Below, piece after piece: positions 24,167 to 33,806 of a DNA stretch of 64,000 nt. The translations under genes and the position numbers were made by a program. Each line of letters opens with the position of its first letter. Within the stretch, counting starts at the first letter, position 1. The notes beneath the pieces were generated by a model, which was given only the letters and a program-made list of their open reading frames with translations, had not been told where the DNA came from and did no database searches. The DNA is taken from positions 7,812,001 through 7,876,000 of the forward strand of contig NZ_VIWU01000001.1 in assembly GCF_007994075.1 (NCBI RefSeq), written 5' to 3'. The stretch is from Pseudonocardia hierapolitana. Lineage in GTDB: Bacteria > Actinomycetota > Actinomycetes > Mycobacteriales > Pseudonocardiaceae.

Positions 24167-25213
24167 GTGACGCGATCACGCTCCCTGGCGCTGCTCCTCG
24201 CTGCGGGCGGTGCCGTGGCGCTCACCCTCTTCGGCGCCCCCACCGTGGCGACGGCGCAGACCCCCGCCGCGGTCGTCGTGCTCGGCGACAGCGCCGCGGC
24301 GGGCGACGGCGCGGGCGACTACGAGCCGGGCACGCGGGGGGAAGACGGCAACTGGTGCCACCGCTCCAAGCACGCCTACGTCCACCGCACGGGTCTCGCC
24401 CCCGAGTCGGTCAACCTGGCGTGCTCGGGGGCGGAGGCCGCGAACGTCGCGTTCGGCGGCGGCACCCACTACACGGAGGGCTCCCAGGCCCAGCGGCTCG
24501 TCGAGGTCGCCGGCCGGTACCGGGTCACCACGGTGATCGTGCAGATCGGCGCCAACGACGACGCCGCGCTGTTCGGCACCGGCGTCGCGTGCATCCGGGC
24601 GTTCCTCGACCCCAGCGAGCCCCCGTGCCGGGAGAAGCTCGGCCCGCTGGTGCCCGAGCGCATGGCCGCCACGGCGACGAAGGTGGAAGCGGCGGTGCAG
24701 GACCTGCGAGTGGCCATGCGGCAGGCCGGGTACACGCGCGGCGACTACACGCTGGTGCTCGCCTCCTACGCATCGCCGGTCACCGAGCACATGCTGCCGC
24801 TGCAGGCGCTCGCCGGCTGCCCGTACAGCCGTCCCGACGCAGGCTGGGGGCGCACCACGCTGTTCCCGGCGCTCTCGGACGCGCTGCGCGGCGTGGCCGA
24901 GCGCACCGGTGCGCGGTTCCTCGACATGGCGCGGGCCACCGAGGGCTTCGAGGCGTGCACCAAGCCGCTGCGGGGCCAGGAGTGGCAGCGGCGGATCACC
25001 GTCGACCCGGAGGCTCTGGTGTACGGCGGGCTGGACGGCGTGGGAGTCCACCTCGCCCAGGAATCGTTCCACCCCACGGCCGCAGCACACGCGGAGATGG
25101 CCCGCTGCGTCAGGGAGTTCGTGCGCTCGGCGTCCACCGCCGCGGCGTGCGTGGCCGCCGCCGACGGCCAGGCCCACCTGGAGCCGGCGCCGGTGGTGAG
25201 CCCGGCCGCGTGA
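24167..25213 (+). CDS. Secreted SGNH/GDSL hydrolase
   Basis: A 348-residue exported esterase/lipase-like enzyme. A signal peptide (residues 1-30, ending ATAQT) precedes the SGNH blocks: GDS in VVLGDSAAAGDG (about residue 42), the oxyanion Gly and Asn in QIGANDD, and the catalytic Asp and His in ESFHPTAAAH. Six or more cysteines suggest disulphides. Secreted actinobacterial relatives hydrolyse lipids or acetylated sugars. GTG 24167 gives a normal signal peptide; the open frame upstream does not. Confidence 0.88.
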   Translation: MTRSRSLALLLAAGGAVALTLFGAPTVATAQTPAAVVVLGDSAAAGDGAGDYEPGTRGEDGNWCHRSKHAYVHRTGLAPESVNLACSGAEAANVAFGGGTHYTEGSQAQRLVEVAGRYRVTTVIVQIGANDDAALFGTGVACIRAFLDPSEPPCREKLGPLVPERMAATATKVEAAVQDLRVAMRQAGYTRGDYTLVLASYASPVTEHMLPLQALAGCPYSRPDAGWGRTTLFPALSDALRGVAERTGARFLDMARATEGFEACTKPLRGQEWQRRITVDPEALVYGGLDGVGVHLAQESFHPTAAAHAEMARCVREFVRSASTAAACVAAADGQAHLEPAPVVSPAA

Positions 25214-25270
25214 GCCACGGGCCCGGTGTCGTGTGGCGCGATCGGCGCGCCGCAGCCGTGGATCTGCGGC

Positions 25271-25276
25271 TACCGT
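25271..25276 (+). promoter_or_regulatory. Leaderless -10 hexamer TACCGT
   Basis: Ends six bases before the GTG at 25283 of the interrupted amidase. Confidence 0.5.
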
Positions 25277-25282
25277 CCCGTT

Positions 25283-26734
25283 GTGACGTTCGGGGAGACC
25301 GCCCACAACCGCCTGACCGCCGTGGAGCTCGCCCGCCTCACCCGGGCCGGTGAGCTGACCGCCACCGAGGTGATGGAGGCGCACGTCGCGGAGATCGAGC
25401 GGCTCAACCCCGCCGTCAACGCGATCGTCGACTTCCGGCCCGAGCGCGCCATTGCCGCGGCGCGCGAGCTCGACCGCACCTTCCGCAAGGACGGGCCGCA
25501 CGGAGCGCTCCACGGGCTCCCGGTGGCGCACAAGGACCTCGTGCCGGCGGCCGGGTTCCGGTTCACCCAGGGCAGCCCGCTCTACGCCGACCGGGTCGCC
25601 ATGCAGGACCACGTCGTCGTCGAGCGCATGGCGGCCGCGGGGGCGATCGCGGTCGGCAAGACGAACGTGCCGGAGTTCGGGCTCGGGTCGCACACGTTCA
25701 ACGACGTCTACGGCGTCACCCGCAACCCGTACGCCCTCGACCGCACCGCGGGCGGCAGCAGCGGCGGCGCGGCAGCAGCTCTCGCCGCGCGCATGCTTCC
25801 GCTCGCGGACGGGAGCGACACCGGCGGCTCGCTGCGCAACCCGGCCTCGTTCTGCAACGTCGTCGGGTTCCGGCCCTCGCCCGGCCGGGTGCCCTCGTGG
25901 CCGGACGGCGACCCGTTCAGCCGGCTGTCGGTGGTCGGCCCGATGGCGCGCACGGTCGACGACCTCGCACTGCTCATGAGCGTGCTCGTGGGGGCCGATC
26001 CGCGGGCCGGCTGGTCGGTGCCCGCCGACCCGGCCGCGTACTTCCCGCTGCCCGAGCCGCGGCGTCCGATCCGGGTGGCCTGGTCGCCGGACCTCGACGG
26101 ACGGGTTGTGGTGGCCCGCGAGGTCCGCGACGCGCTCGAACCGGTGGTCGCGGCGATGGCGGCCCACGGCTGGGAGGTCGAGCCCGCCACCCCGGACCTC
26201 ACCGGCGCCATCGAGACGTTCCGGGTGCTGCGGGCCCTCAAGATGCAGGTGACGCTCGGCCCGGTGCTCGCCGAGCACCCCGGGCGGCTCAAGGCCGACG
26301 CGCAGTGAAACGTCGAGGAGGGCGCCAAGCTCGACGGGCCCACGATCGCGGAGGCCGAGCGCAACGCCGCCCGGATCTTCCACGTGATGCGGGAGTTCTT
26401 CGACTCCGTCGACGTGCTGGCCACCCCGACCTGCCAGGTGGCCCCGTTCGAGATCACCACCCGCTACCCGCGCGAGATCGACGGCACCCCGATGCAGGAC
26501 TACCTGGAGTGGATGGGCCTTCCGTCGGTGATCACGATGATGGGCTGCCCGGCGATCTCGCTGCCTGCGGCGTTCACGCCGGACGGGCGACCGGTCGGCA
26601 TCCAGCTCGTCGGGCCGCACCTGCGGGAGGACCGCCTGCTCGCCATCGCGCGAGCCTTCGAAGCGGTGGTCGACGCCGGCCGCGCGCCCGAGGTTGACCC
26701 GACACCGCAACCGGCGTTCGTCGCCGTGGATTGA
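25283..26734 (+). pseudogene. Amidase-signature hydrolase interrupted by one in-frame TGA
   Basis: A full-length amidase frame of 484 codons. The Ser-Ser-Lys triad is present (K in HKDLV, S in GGSSGG and in GSDTGGSLRNP). Codon 342 is TGA (26306-26308), between ADAQ and NVEEGAK. After it the same frame continues without break to the normal C-terminus (TPTCQVAPFE, MGCPAISLPAAF, VGIQLVGPHLREDRLL). Amidases usually have tryptophan at this point, so a single TGG-to-TGA change is the simplest explanation. Possibilities are a recent pseudogene, a sequencing error, or readthrough. Confidence 0.85.
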
Positions 26735-26750
26735 TCGAGAAGGGGGAACA

Positions 26751-28004
26751 GTGCTGACCAGCGGGTTGGACGACCGCATCCCGGACCTGGAACTGCTCTA
26801 CCGCGACCTGCACGAGCACCCGGAGCTGTCGTTCCAGGAGGAGCGCACGGCGTCCGTACTGGCCGCCCGCCTGGCCGCGGCCGGTCTCGAGGTGACCACG
26901 GGCGTGGGCAAGACCGGAGTCGTCGGCGTGCTCCGGAACGGCGAGGGCCCGACGGTGCTGCTGCGGGCCGACATGGACGCGCTGCCCGTGCAGGAGATCG
27001 AGAAGGTTCCGTACCGCAGCCGGGCCACGGGCGTCGACCCGGACGGCGTCTCGACCCCGGTCATGCACGCCTGCGGTCACGACACCCACATGACCGCGCT
27101 GATCGGCGCCGTGGAGCAGCTGGTGGCCAACCGCGACGCGTGGTCGGGCACGGTGCTCGCCGTTCTCCAGCCGGCCGAGGAGGTGGGAAGCGGGGCGCAG
27201 GCCATGCTCGACGACGGGTTCCTCGACCGCTTCGGGCCGTTCGACGTGGCGCTCGGCCAGCACATCACCTCGGCGCCCAGCACCCACCTCTACCTGTGCC
27301 CTGGCGTGTTCATGGCCGCGGCCGACAGCCTGCGCGTCACCGTGTACGGCCGCGGCGGGCACGGGTCGGCCCCGCACACCACCGTCGACCCGGTCGTGCT
27401 CGCCGCGTCGATCGTGATGCGCCTGCAGACGATCGTGGCCAGGGAGGTCGCCCCGAACGAGGTCGCGGTGGTGACCGTGGCCGCGATCCACGCGGGCCGC
27501 AAGGAGAACGTCATCCCGGCCTCGGCCGAGCTCAAGCTCAACGTCCGCACCTTCGACCCGGACGTGCGCGAGCGCGTGCTCGCCGCGATCACCCGCATCG
27601 TCGACGCCGAGGCGGAGGCGGCAGGCGCGCCGCGCCCGCCGGAGATCGCCCCGATCAATGGCTTCCCGCTGCTGCGCAACGACGTCGCGACCACCGAGGC
27701 GGTGCGGGCCGCGTTCACCGAGGCGTTCGGGGCCGGGCACGTCCACGAGACCACGCCCAAGACCGGCAGCGAGGACTTCGGGCTCTTCGCCGAGGCCGCC
27801 GGGGTGCCGTCGGTGTTCTGGAACTTCGGCGGGTTCGACCCCGCGCTCTACCCGGACGACCCGGCGCACCCGCATGCGGCCGTCGCCTCGGGCCGCGCGC
27901 CGGGCGGGCACTCCCCCGAGTTCGTGCCGACCGCCGTCGCGCCGACCCTGCGCCGGGCCGTCGAGGCGCTGCTGACGGCGGCCGCGATCTGGCTCGTGCG
28001 ATGA
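26751..28004 (+). CDS. M20 family peptidase/amidohydrolase
   Basis: A 417-residue zinc amidohydrolase of the IAA-amino-acid-hydrolase/hippuricase group. It has the metal sites in MHACGHDTHM and QPAEEVGSGA and the HGSAPH lid histidine. It removes acyl groups from N-acyl amino acids or similar amides. GTG 26751 follows AAGGGGGAA. It starts 17 bases after the interrupted amidase, so the two were probably one operon for amide breakdown. Confidence 0.9.
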   Translation: MLTSGLDDRIPDLELLYRDLHEHPELSFQEERTASVLAARLAAAGLEVTTGVGKTGVVGVLRNGEGPTVLLRADMDALPVQEIEKVPYRSRATGVDPDGVSTPVMHACGHDTHMTALIGAVEQLVANRDAWSGTVLAVLQPAEEVGSGAQAMLDDGFLDRFGPFDVALGQHITSAPSTHLYLCPGVFMAAADSLRVTVYGRGGHGSAPHTTVDPVVLAASIVMRLQTIVAREVAPNEVAVVTVAAIHAGRKENVIPASAELKLNVRTFDPDVRERVLAAITRIVDAEAEAAGAPRPPEIAPINGFPLLRNDVATTEAVRAAFTEAFGAGHVHETTPKTGSEDFGLFAEAAGVPSVFWNFGGFDPALYPDDPAHPHAAVASGRAPGGHSPEFVPTAVAPTLRRAVEALLTAAAIWLVR

Positions 28005-28163
28005 GGATCGACCCGCTCGTCACCGGGCTCGGGTGATCGACCCGGAGTCGGGGCTCGACGCCGTCCGTCAGGTGGGACTCCGACGCCGTCGCCAAGGGTG
28101 ACAGCGCTTCACCATGGTGCCTGCCCGTGCAACGCTGTCCTCAGAGGTAAGGCAGTGGTCGGG

Positions 28164-29102
28164 ATGGAGATCGCTCGGGAGATCGAGGCGTTCCTCGCGG
28201 TCGCCGAGGAACTGCACTTCGGCCGCGCCGCCGCGCGTCTGCACCTGACGACGTCCCGGATCAGCCAGTCGATACGCGGCCTCGAGCGCCGGATCGGCGC
28301 GCCGCTATTCGAGCGGACCAGCCGCACCGTAAGGCTCACACCGCTGGGCCAAACCCTGTTCGAGGAGGCGCGTCCGGCCGTCCAGCGGTTGGAGGAGGCC
28401 CTGCGCAAGGCCAAACGCGCGGCCGGTCGGGAGCCGCAGGCGGTGATGCGGGTCTTCTTCGCCAACTCGCTGCGCGAGGAGGTCACCACTGCCCTGATGC
28501 AGGGTTTCGCCGAGGTCTACCCGCAGATCCCGCTGGTGCGCTACGCATATCCCTCGATGCAGCACCGCCAGTGGTGCGACCAGCAACGCGACGACGTATT
28601 CGTCAGCTGGTTCCCGGCCGAGCCGGGCACCCTGCACCTGCCGAGGGTGCACGTGGGGCCGGTGATCCTCCGCGAGCCGCGATCGGTGATGGTCGGGACC
28701 GGCCACGTGCTGGCCCGACACGAGGTGGTCGACATCGAGGAGCTCGCCGACCACGACGTGCTCTACCCGCCCCCCGTCACCCGGCAGTTCGCCGATGCCT
28801 GGACCCCGCCGGTCACGCCTTCGGGGCGACGGATCCACCGCGTGCGGCGGATGACCGACAGCTACATGGAGGAGGCGGTGACGATCGTGGTGCAGGAGAA
28901 CATCGCCCACATCACCATCACGCGCCTGCCCCTGATCGGGCTGCCGCCCGACCTGGTGCTGGTGCCGCTCACCGGGCTGCAGCCGTTCTGGCTGGCGCCG
29001 ATATGGTCGGTCTTCGCGCAGAACATCTGGATCCCGGAGTTCGCCGAGCTGGCCGCGCAGACCGGCTCCCGCGCCGGGTGGCTGACCCCCGACGCACCGT
29101 GA
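28164..29102 (+). CDS. LysR family transcriptional regulator
   Basis: A 312-residue LysR regulator with the DNA-binding domain at residues 1-65 (FLAVAEELHFGRAAARLHLTTSRISQSIRGLERRIGAPLFERTSR). The ligand domain is otherwise unremarkable. The start is not certain: GTG 28155 and ATG 28164 are both possible, and the open frame begins at 28098. No divergent partner is present; it may act on the M20/amidase unit upstream. Confidence 0.88.
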   Translation: MEIAREIEAFLAVAEELHFGRAAARLHLTTSRISQSIRGLERRIGAPLFERTSRTVRLTPLGQTLFEEARPAVQRLEEALRKAKRAAGREPQAVMRVFFANSLREEVTTALMQGFAEVYPQIPLVRYAYPSMQHRQWCDQQRDDVFVSWFPAEPGTLHLPRVHVGPVILREPRSVMVGTGHVLARHEVVDIEELADHDVLYPPPVTRQFADAWTPPVTPSGRRIHRVRRMTDSYMEEAVTIVVQENIAHITITRLPLIGLPPDLVLVPLTGLQPFWLAPIWSVFAQNIWIPEFAELAAQTGSRAGWLTPDAP

Positions 29103-29494
29103 GACCTCGGTTACGCCTGACCTGGCGTTCGGCGCGCGAAGCCGAAGCGGCTCGTATCGCATCGCGACGCTCTGATCACGCAGCGACAGAACCGGCCTAC
29201 GGGTGCTGAGCTGGATGAATGTCAGGGTTATCGCTCGGGCAGGGAGTTCACACAGGAGGGGGCCTGCCATCGAGCCGTGCGCCTTCGGATCCGTCGTGAA
29301 GCCCTGCTACACGACGCTGTAGCCGGCGGGGCTTGATGCCCGGCACCAGAGCGACCGAAGGTGTGGCCGTGCCTACCGCCGGTGGCTTGACCTGCCGACT
29401 CTCACCAGCACCCGAGGTCTGGTCACTCGCGGTAAGCCCGTCCATCGACCATCCATCCAGTCTCGGGCCGCCGTGATCCGCCGGCCGAGATCGC
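29103..29494. other. Intergenic region with no gene seen
   Basis: No convincing open frame on either strand. A short inverted repeat CTACA-N6-TGTAG lies near 29306. The remaining sequence probably holds the promoter of the downstream phosphatase, but I could not identify -35/-10 elements with confidence. Confidence 0.5.
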
Positions 29495-29517
29495 CTGACG
29501 ACGAAATCCGTCGTCAG
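29495..29517 (+). promoter_or_regulatory. Stem-loop CTGACGACG-N5-CGTCGTCAG
   Basis: A perfect 9-bp stem with a 5-base loop, 85 bases before the leader ORF. It could be an attenuator or a leader structure. Confidence 0.5.
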
Positions 29518-29521
29518 TGCC

Positions 29522-29561
29522 GGCTCGTCGCGACCAGATCGAACAGTCACGCCGACGAGCC
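29522..29561 (+). promoter_or_regulatory. Second stem-loop, GGCTCGTCG paired with CGACGAGCC
   Basis: Perfect 9-bp arms at 29522-29530 and 29553-29561 with a 22-base loop. It ends six bases before the AAAGGA ribosome site of the leader ORF. Confidence 0.45.
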
Positions 29562-29579
29562 ACCACGAAAGGACACCGG

Positions 29580-29654
29580 ATGACACGCACCGGGTTTCCC
29601 GAGCTCCGCCGGCTCCCGCCCCCGCGACGATCCGCTCCGGCGGATCGGGAGTGA
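29580..29654 (+). CDS. 24-residue leader ORF coupled to the SpoIIE-type phosphatase
   Basis: ATG at 29580 follows AAAGGA at good spacing and encodes 24 residues (basic and proline-rich, with LPPPRRSAP). Its TGA overlaps the GTG of the phosphatase gene by four bases (GTGA), which implies translational coupling. It may be a leader peptide that sets phosphatase expression. No homologue is known to me. A plain alternative is that the ATG is not used. Confidence 0.45.
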   Translation: MTRTGFPELRRLPPPRRSAPADRE

Positions 29655-31648
29655 CCGTGGAAGGCGAAGCCGGTGCGGCTGACGAGCCGGATCCGCGAGT
29701 GTTCGGCGATCCGCGGGCGATCGCCGACTGTTTCGACGAGCTGCCTGCCGCGGTGTTCGTCTTCTCCGGGCCTGATCACGTCTTCACCGCGGTGAACAGG
29801 GCGGCGCGGGCCATGGTCGGTCCCCACCGGGACGTCGTCGGGCGGCGCTGCCGGGAGGCGATCCCGGAGGAGGCCGGTCAACGCGTGGCCGAGCTGCTGG
29901 ACGACGCCTACGAGACCGGCCAGCCGGTCTCCGCGCCGGAATGGCGGATCCTGCTCGACAACAACGCCGACGGGGAGCTGGAGGAGCTCTACCTGACCCT
30001 CACGATCGTGCCCGTCCGGGACTCGGGCGGCGACGTGGTGGGGCTGGTCTCGCACGTGCTGGACGTGACCCCGGCGGTGTCCGCCCGTCGCGCGGCCGAG
30101 GCTCAGGCCACCGCGTTCGAACATCGCTATCACGCGGCGCTGGATGGGGTGATGTCCCTGCAGCGCAGCCTCCTGCCGGAGCGGTTGCCGGTCCTGCCCG
30201 GCGTGGAGCTGGCGGCCCGTTACCTCGCCGCCGACAGCGAGCAGGGCGCGGGGGGCGACTGGTTCGATGCGGTGCCACTCGGCGACGGACGGCTCGGACT
30301 GGTCGTCGGGGACGTGGTGGGTTCGGGCACCCGCGCCACGGCGGTCATGGGGCAGCTACGTGCGGTGTTGATGGAGCTCCTGCTCGAGGGCTCCGACATC
30401 CCCGAGGTGTTGGCCCGGCTGGACCGCTTCGTCGCGCGGGTTCCGGGCGCGGCGGCCACCACCCTCTGTCTGGCCGTGCTGGATCCGGCTGACGGGCGGC
30501 TGGACTACATCTGCTGCGGGCATCCGCCGCCCCTGGTGCTGGCGGCCGACGGTCGGTCCGGCTATCTGCCCGCCGGCGCCATGGGCCCTCTCGGCGTCGT
30601 CGCCGCAACCCGCCCGGTCGTGGTGCAGACCGCGTTGCTGCAGGCCACCGATGTGTTGCTGCTCTACACCGACGGCCTGGTCGAGGGTCCGGACCTGCCC
30701 CTGTGTGATGGCCTGGACCTGCTGCGGGGCGTCGCGGCCGGGGCGCGGACGCGCGGAACCCCGCCGATGATGGCCGCCGCGGCGCCTGACCGGGTGTGCG
30801 AGCTGACCGTGGAACGGATGACCCGCAAGGGCCACACCGATGACGTGACCCTGCTGGCGGTGCAGTGCACCGGCGCGCGGCCCGAGCCGTTCGAGGCCGA
30901 ACTGCCGGCCTCCCCGGGCATCCTGTCGCCGCTTCGCACCCAGCTCGACGACTGGCTGATCGCACGGGGCGGCAGCGACGAGGACACGCTCGCCGTCCGG
31001 TTCGCCGTGCTCGAGGCCGTCAGCAACGTCATCGAACACGCTTATCCCGACGACCCGGGATCGGTCCGGGTCGAGGGCGCGCACGACGACGCCGGCCGGA
31101 TCTGCATGACCGTCAGTGACACCGGTCAGTGGGTCCCGCCCCCGGTTCGCCCGAACCGCCGAGACCGGGGATTCGCCCTGATCCGCAGCTGCATGGACAC
31201 CGTCGAGATCGACCGCACGGCCACCGGAACCAGCATTCTGATGGACCGCACCCTGAGCCGCAGACCCGTCGTCGGTCCCGACAGCGTCAGGCCGCAGCGC
31301 ACCGCCGGGTCCAGCAAGGAGGCGTTCCACGTCGACATCACGGAGGTGAGCCCGCCGCACGTCGTGGTGCACGGGCCGATCGACCTTCCCAGCGCCGCCG
31401 ACCTGCACCGACGCCTCCAGGACGCCAGCCGGGGCGGGGTGCTCCCGCTGACCATCGACCTCACCGGTGTGAGCCATCTGGCCAGCGCCGGCGTACAACT
31501 GCTCTACCAGCTGGCCGAACAGATGGCCGCGGACGGCTGCCGGCTGCGGCTGATCGCCCCCACCGGCACTGCCGCTCACCAGGTACTCACGCTCACCGCA
31601 CTACACCAGCTCACCGAGATCGTCGAGGATCCCGAGGCGAGCTGGTAG
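29651..31648 (+). CDS. PAS-SpoIIE phosphatase-HATPase-STAS partner-switch protein
   Basis: A 665-residue four-domain signalling protein. PAS-like sensor, about residues 25-145 (FDELPAAVFVFSGPDHVFTAVNRAA). SpoIIE-type PP2C phosphatase, about 190-390 (GAGGDWFDAV, VVGDVVGSG, YTDGLVEG, TDDVTLL). RsbW-like anti-sigma kinase, about 415-525 (EAVSNVIEHAY and VSDTGQW). C-terminal STAS, about 555-660, with the phosphorylatable serine in HLASAGVQ. All three partner-switch activities sit in one chain, so it could switch itself or act on outside partners. It starts by overlap with a tiny upstream ORF. Confidence 0.88.
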   Translation: MTVEGEAGAADEPDPRVFGDPRAIADCFDELPAAVFVFSGPDHVFTAVNRAARAMVGPHRDVVGRRCREAIPEEAGQRVAELLDDAYETGQPVSAPEWRILLDNNADGELEELYLTLTIVPVRDSGGDVVGLVSHVLDVTPAVSARRAAEAQATAFEHRYHAALDGVMSLQRSLLPERLPVLPGVELAARYLAADSEQGAGGDWFDAVPLGDGRLGLVVGDVVGSGTRATAVMGQLRAVLMELLLEGSDIPEVLARLDRFVARVPGAAATTLCLAVLDPADGRLDYICCGHPPPLVLAADGRSGYLPAGAMGPLGVVAATRPVVVQTALLQATDVLLLYTDGLVEGPDLPLCDGLDLLRGVAAGARTRGTPPMMAAAAPDRVCELTVERMTRKGHTDDVTLLAVQCTGARPEPFEAELPASPGILSPLRTQLDDWLIARGGSDEDTLAVRFAVLEAVSNVIEHAYPDDPGSVRVEGAHDDAGRICMTVSDTGQWVPPPVRPNRRDRGFALIRSCMDTVEIDRTATGTSILMDRTLSRRPVVGPDSVRPQRTAGSSKEAFHVDITEVSPPHVVVHGPIDLPSAADLHRRLQDASRGGVLPLTIDLTGVSHLASAGVQLLYQLAEQMAADGCRLRLIAPTGTAAHQVLTLTALHQLTEIVEDPEASW

Positions 31649-31652
31649 ATCG

Positions 31653-31677
31653 GATCAGAGCACTGCGATCAGAGCAC
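31653..31677. repeat. Short tandem repeat GATCAGAGCAC
   Basis: Two copies (31653-31663, 31667-31677) with a 14-bp period. The second contains the stop codon of the M24 gene. Confidence 0.7.
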
Positions 31678-32796
31678 GACGAGGTCGCGCGGGCGGTTGT
31701 TGAGCCGCTCGCAGCCGTCCTCGGTGACCACGACGATGTCCTCGATGCGGGCGCCCCAGTCGCCGTCGAAGTAGATGCCGGGCTCCACGCTGAAGGCCAT
31801 GCCCGGCTCCAGCGCGAGCGCGCTGCCGGCCACGATGTAGGGCTCCTCGTGCACCTCGAGGCCGATGCCGTGGCCAGTGCGGTGCACGAACCGCTCTCCC
31901 AGCCCGGCAGCGGTGATCGGCCGGCGGGCCGCCGCGTCCACCTGTTCGGCGGTGACGCCCGGCCGCACCGCCGAAACCGCCCGCTCCTGGGCGTCCTGCA
32001 GCACGGCGTAGGCCTCCCGCACGGCGGCAGGCGGCTCGCCGCCCACGGCGTAGGTGCGGGTGGAGTCGGAGTTGTAGCCGCTGGGCAGCGGGCCGCCGAT
32101 GTCGATCACGACCACGTCGCCGCTCTCGATCACGCGATCGGACACGTCGTGGTGCGGGCTCGAACCGTTCGGCCCGGAGCCGACGATCACGAAGGCGGCC
32201 TCGGCGTGGCCCTCGGCCACGATCGCGTCGGCGATGTCGGCACCCACCTGCGCCTCCGTGCGTCCCGGCTTGAGGATCTCGCCCATCCGGGCGTGGACGC
32301 GGTCGATGGCCGCGCCCGCCGCCCTCAGCTCGGCCACCTCGGCGGAATCCTTGCGCATCCGCAGCTCGCGCATGACCGGCCCGGCGAGCACCTGCTCCAC
32401 ATCGGGGAACGCGGCGCGCAGCGGCAGGACGTGCGCGGCGGGCATCGCGTCGGCGAGCCCGACCCGGCTCGGCCCGCCACCCAGGTCGCTGACGAGCAGG
32501 TGCGGGTCCTCGCCGTCGCGCCACGTGACGACCTCGATCCCGAGCTCGTCGAGCGGGAGGCCCGCGAACCCCGGGGCCTCCAGCCGCGGCACCACCAGCG
32601 CGGGCGGGGCCCGGTGGCCCGCGGCGGGCAGTACCAGGCACGTGAGCCGCTCGTGCGACTCGCCGGACACACCCAGCAGGTACCGCAGGTCCGGGCCCGG
32701 CGTGACGAGCAGCAGGTCGGTGTCCTGTGCGGCGGCGACCTCGCCGGCCCGGCGGATGCGGTCGGCGAGCAGCGCGGTCGGAACGGCCGGTGTCAT
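31669..32796 (-). CDS. M24 family Xaa-Pro aminopeptidase-like peptidase
   Basis: A 375-residue metallopeptidase. The N-terminal creatinase-like domain precedes the pita-bread catalytic domain with all five metal ligands: D (VIDIGG), D (NSDSTRTY), H ([15 protein letters not shown]), E ([11 protein letters not shown]) and E ([10 protein letters not shown]). It removes N-terminal residues before proline in short peptides. ATG 32796 has TACCCT seven bases upstream, so it is probably leaderless. Divergent from the exonuclease gene. Confidence 0.9.
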   Translation of the reverse strand: MTPAVPTALLADRIRRAGEVAAAQDTDLLLVTPGPDLRYLLGVSGESHERLTCLVLPAAGHRAPPALVVPRLEAPGFAGLPLDELGIEVVTWRDGEDPHLLVSDLGGGPSRVGLADAMPAAHVLPLRAAFPDVEQVLAGPVMRELRMRKDSAEVAELRAAGAAIDRVHARMGEILKPGRTEAQVGADIADAIVAEGHAEAAFVIVGSGPNGSSPHHDVSDRVIESGDVVVIDIGGPLPSGYNSDSTRTYAVGGEPPAAVREAYAVLQDAQERAVSAVRPGVTAEQVDAAARRPITAAGLGERFVHRTGHGIGLEVHEEPYIVAGSALALEPGMAFSVEPGIYFDGDWGARIEDIVVVTEDGCERLNNRPRDLVVL

Positions 32797-32803
32797 GGAA
32801 GGG

Positions 32804-32809
32804 AGGGTA
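32804..32809 (-). promoter_or_regulatory. Leaderless -10 hexamer TACCCT for the M24 gene
   Basis: On the minus strand, ends seven bases before the ATG at 32796. Confidence 0.5.
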
Positions 32810-32828
32810 TTCCGGCAAGCTGTGGCGC

Positions 32829-33806
32829 GTGACCCCGCCTGCACCGCCCGCGCAGTCGCTGATGCTGCTCGATGCCGCCAGCCTGTACTTCCGCGCCTTC
32901 TACGGCGTGCCGGAGTCGATCACGGGTCCGGACGGCACGCCGGTGAACGCGATCCGCGGGTTCACCGACATGGTCGCCCGCCTCATCACCGACCGGCGCC
33001 CCACGCGGCTGGTGGCCTGCCTCGACCTCGACTGGCGCCCTGCGTTCCGGGTGGAGGCCCTGCCCTCGTACAAGGCGCACCGGGTGCCTGGCGAGCCGCA
33101 GGTCGCGCCCGCGGGCCTGCCGGAGATCGTGCCCGACACCCTGGAACCGCAGATCCCGGTGCTCCTCGAGGTGCTCGCCGCGGCGGGGATCGCGACGGCG
33201 GGCGCGGAGGGCTACGAGGCCGACGACGTGATCGGCACCCTCGCCGCGGGCGAGCGCACCGACCCCGTGATCGCCGTAAGCGGCGACCGGGACCTCATGC
33301 AGATCGTGCGCGATGAGCCGGTGCCGGTGCGGCTGCTGTACGTCGGGCGCGGGTTGGCCAAGGCCGAGCACCTCGGGCCGATCGAGGTGGCCGCGAAGTA
33401 CGCGGTTCCGGTGGAACGCGCCGGGGACGCCTACGCCGAGATGGCGATGCTGCGGGGCGACCCCTCCGACGGGCTGCCTGGCGTGCCCGGGATCGGCGCC
33501 AAGACGGCCGCCACCCTCGTGGGCCGCTTCGGGTCGTGGGACGAGCTGCGGGCCGCCGTGATCGACAAGGCCGACACCCGGTTGAGCCCCCCGGTACGCA
33601 CCAAGCTGGCCGCGGCCGCGCCCTACCTCGCCGTCGTCGAGCCGGTGGTGCGGGTCGCCGTCGACGCGCCCGTGGAGCTGGACCGGCCCGACACGCTCCC
33701 CGGTGAGCCCGCCGACCTGGAGCGCCTCGCCGCGCTGGGTGATCGCTGGGGAGTGGGCAGCTCGATAGAGCGCCTGTGCACGGCGATGCTGAAGAACGCG
33801 CGCTAG
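32829..33806 (+). CDS. 5'-3' exonuclease (FEN family)
   Basis: A 325-residue stand-alone 5'-3' exonuclease/flap nuclease resembling the N-terminal part of DNA polymerase I. It has acidic metal ligands in [28 protein letters not shown] and [10 protein letters not shown], and the helix-hairpin-helix [17 protein letters not shown]. No polymerase domain is attached. Likely removes RNA or flaps in repair. The GTG start has CAAGCT seven bases upstream, a weak -10. It overlaps the convergent WYL gene by four bases. Confidence 0.9.
   Translation: MTPPAPPAQSLMLLDAASLYFRAFYGVPESITGPDGTPVNAIRGFTDMVARLITDRRPTRLVACLDLDWRPAFRVEALPSYKAHRVPGEPQVAPAGLPEIVPDTLEPQIPVLLEVLAAAGIATAGAEGYEADDVIGTLAAGERTDPVIAVSGDRDLMQIVRDEPVPVRLLYVGRGLAKAEHLGPIEVAAKYAVPVERAGDAYAEMAMLRGDPSDGLPGVPGIGAKTAATLVGRFGSWDELRAAVIDKADTRLSPPVRTKLAAAAPYLAVVEPVVRVAVDAPVELDRPDTLPGEPADLERLAALGDRWGVGSSIERLCTAMLKNAR

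Noticed and set aside
24176..26779. An 867-codon open frame opposite the SGNH hydrolase and amidase
   Set aside because: Antisense artefact of high GC; the plus-strand products carry complete catalytic motifs.
29248..29586. A 112-codon minus-strand frame upstream of the SpoIIE-type gene
   Set aside because: No recognisable similarity, no ribosome site, and it overlaps the stem-loops and leader region.
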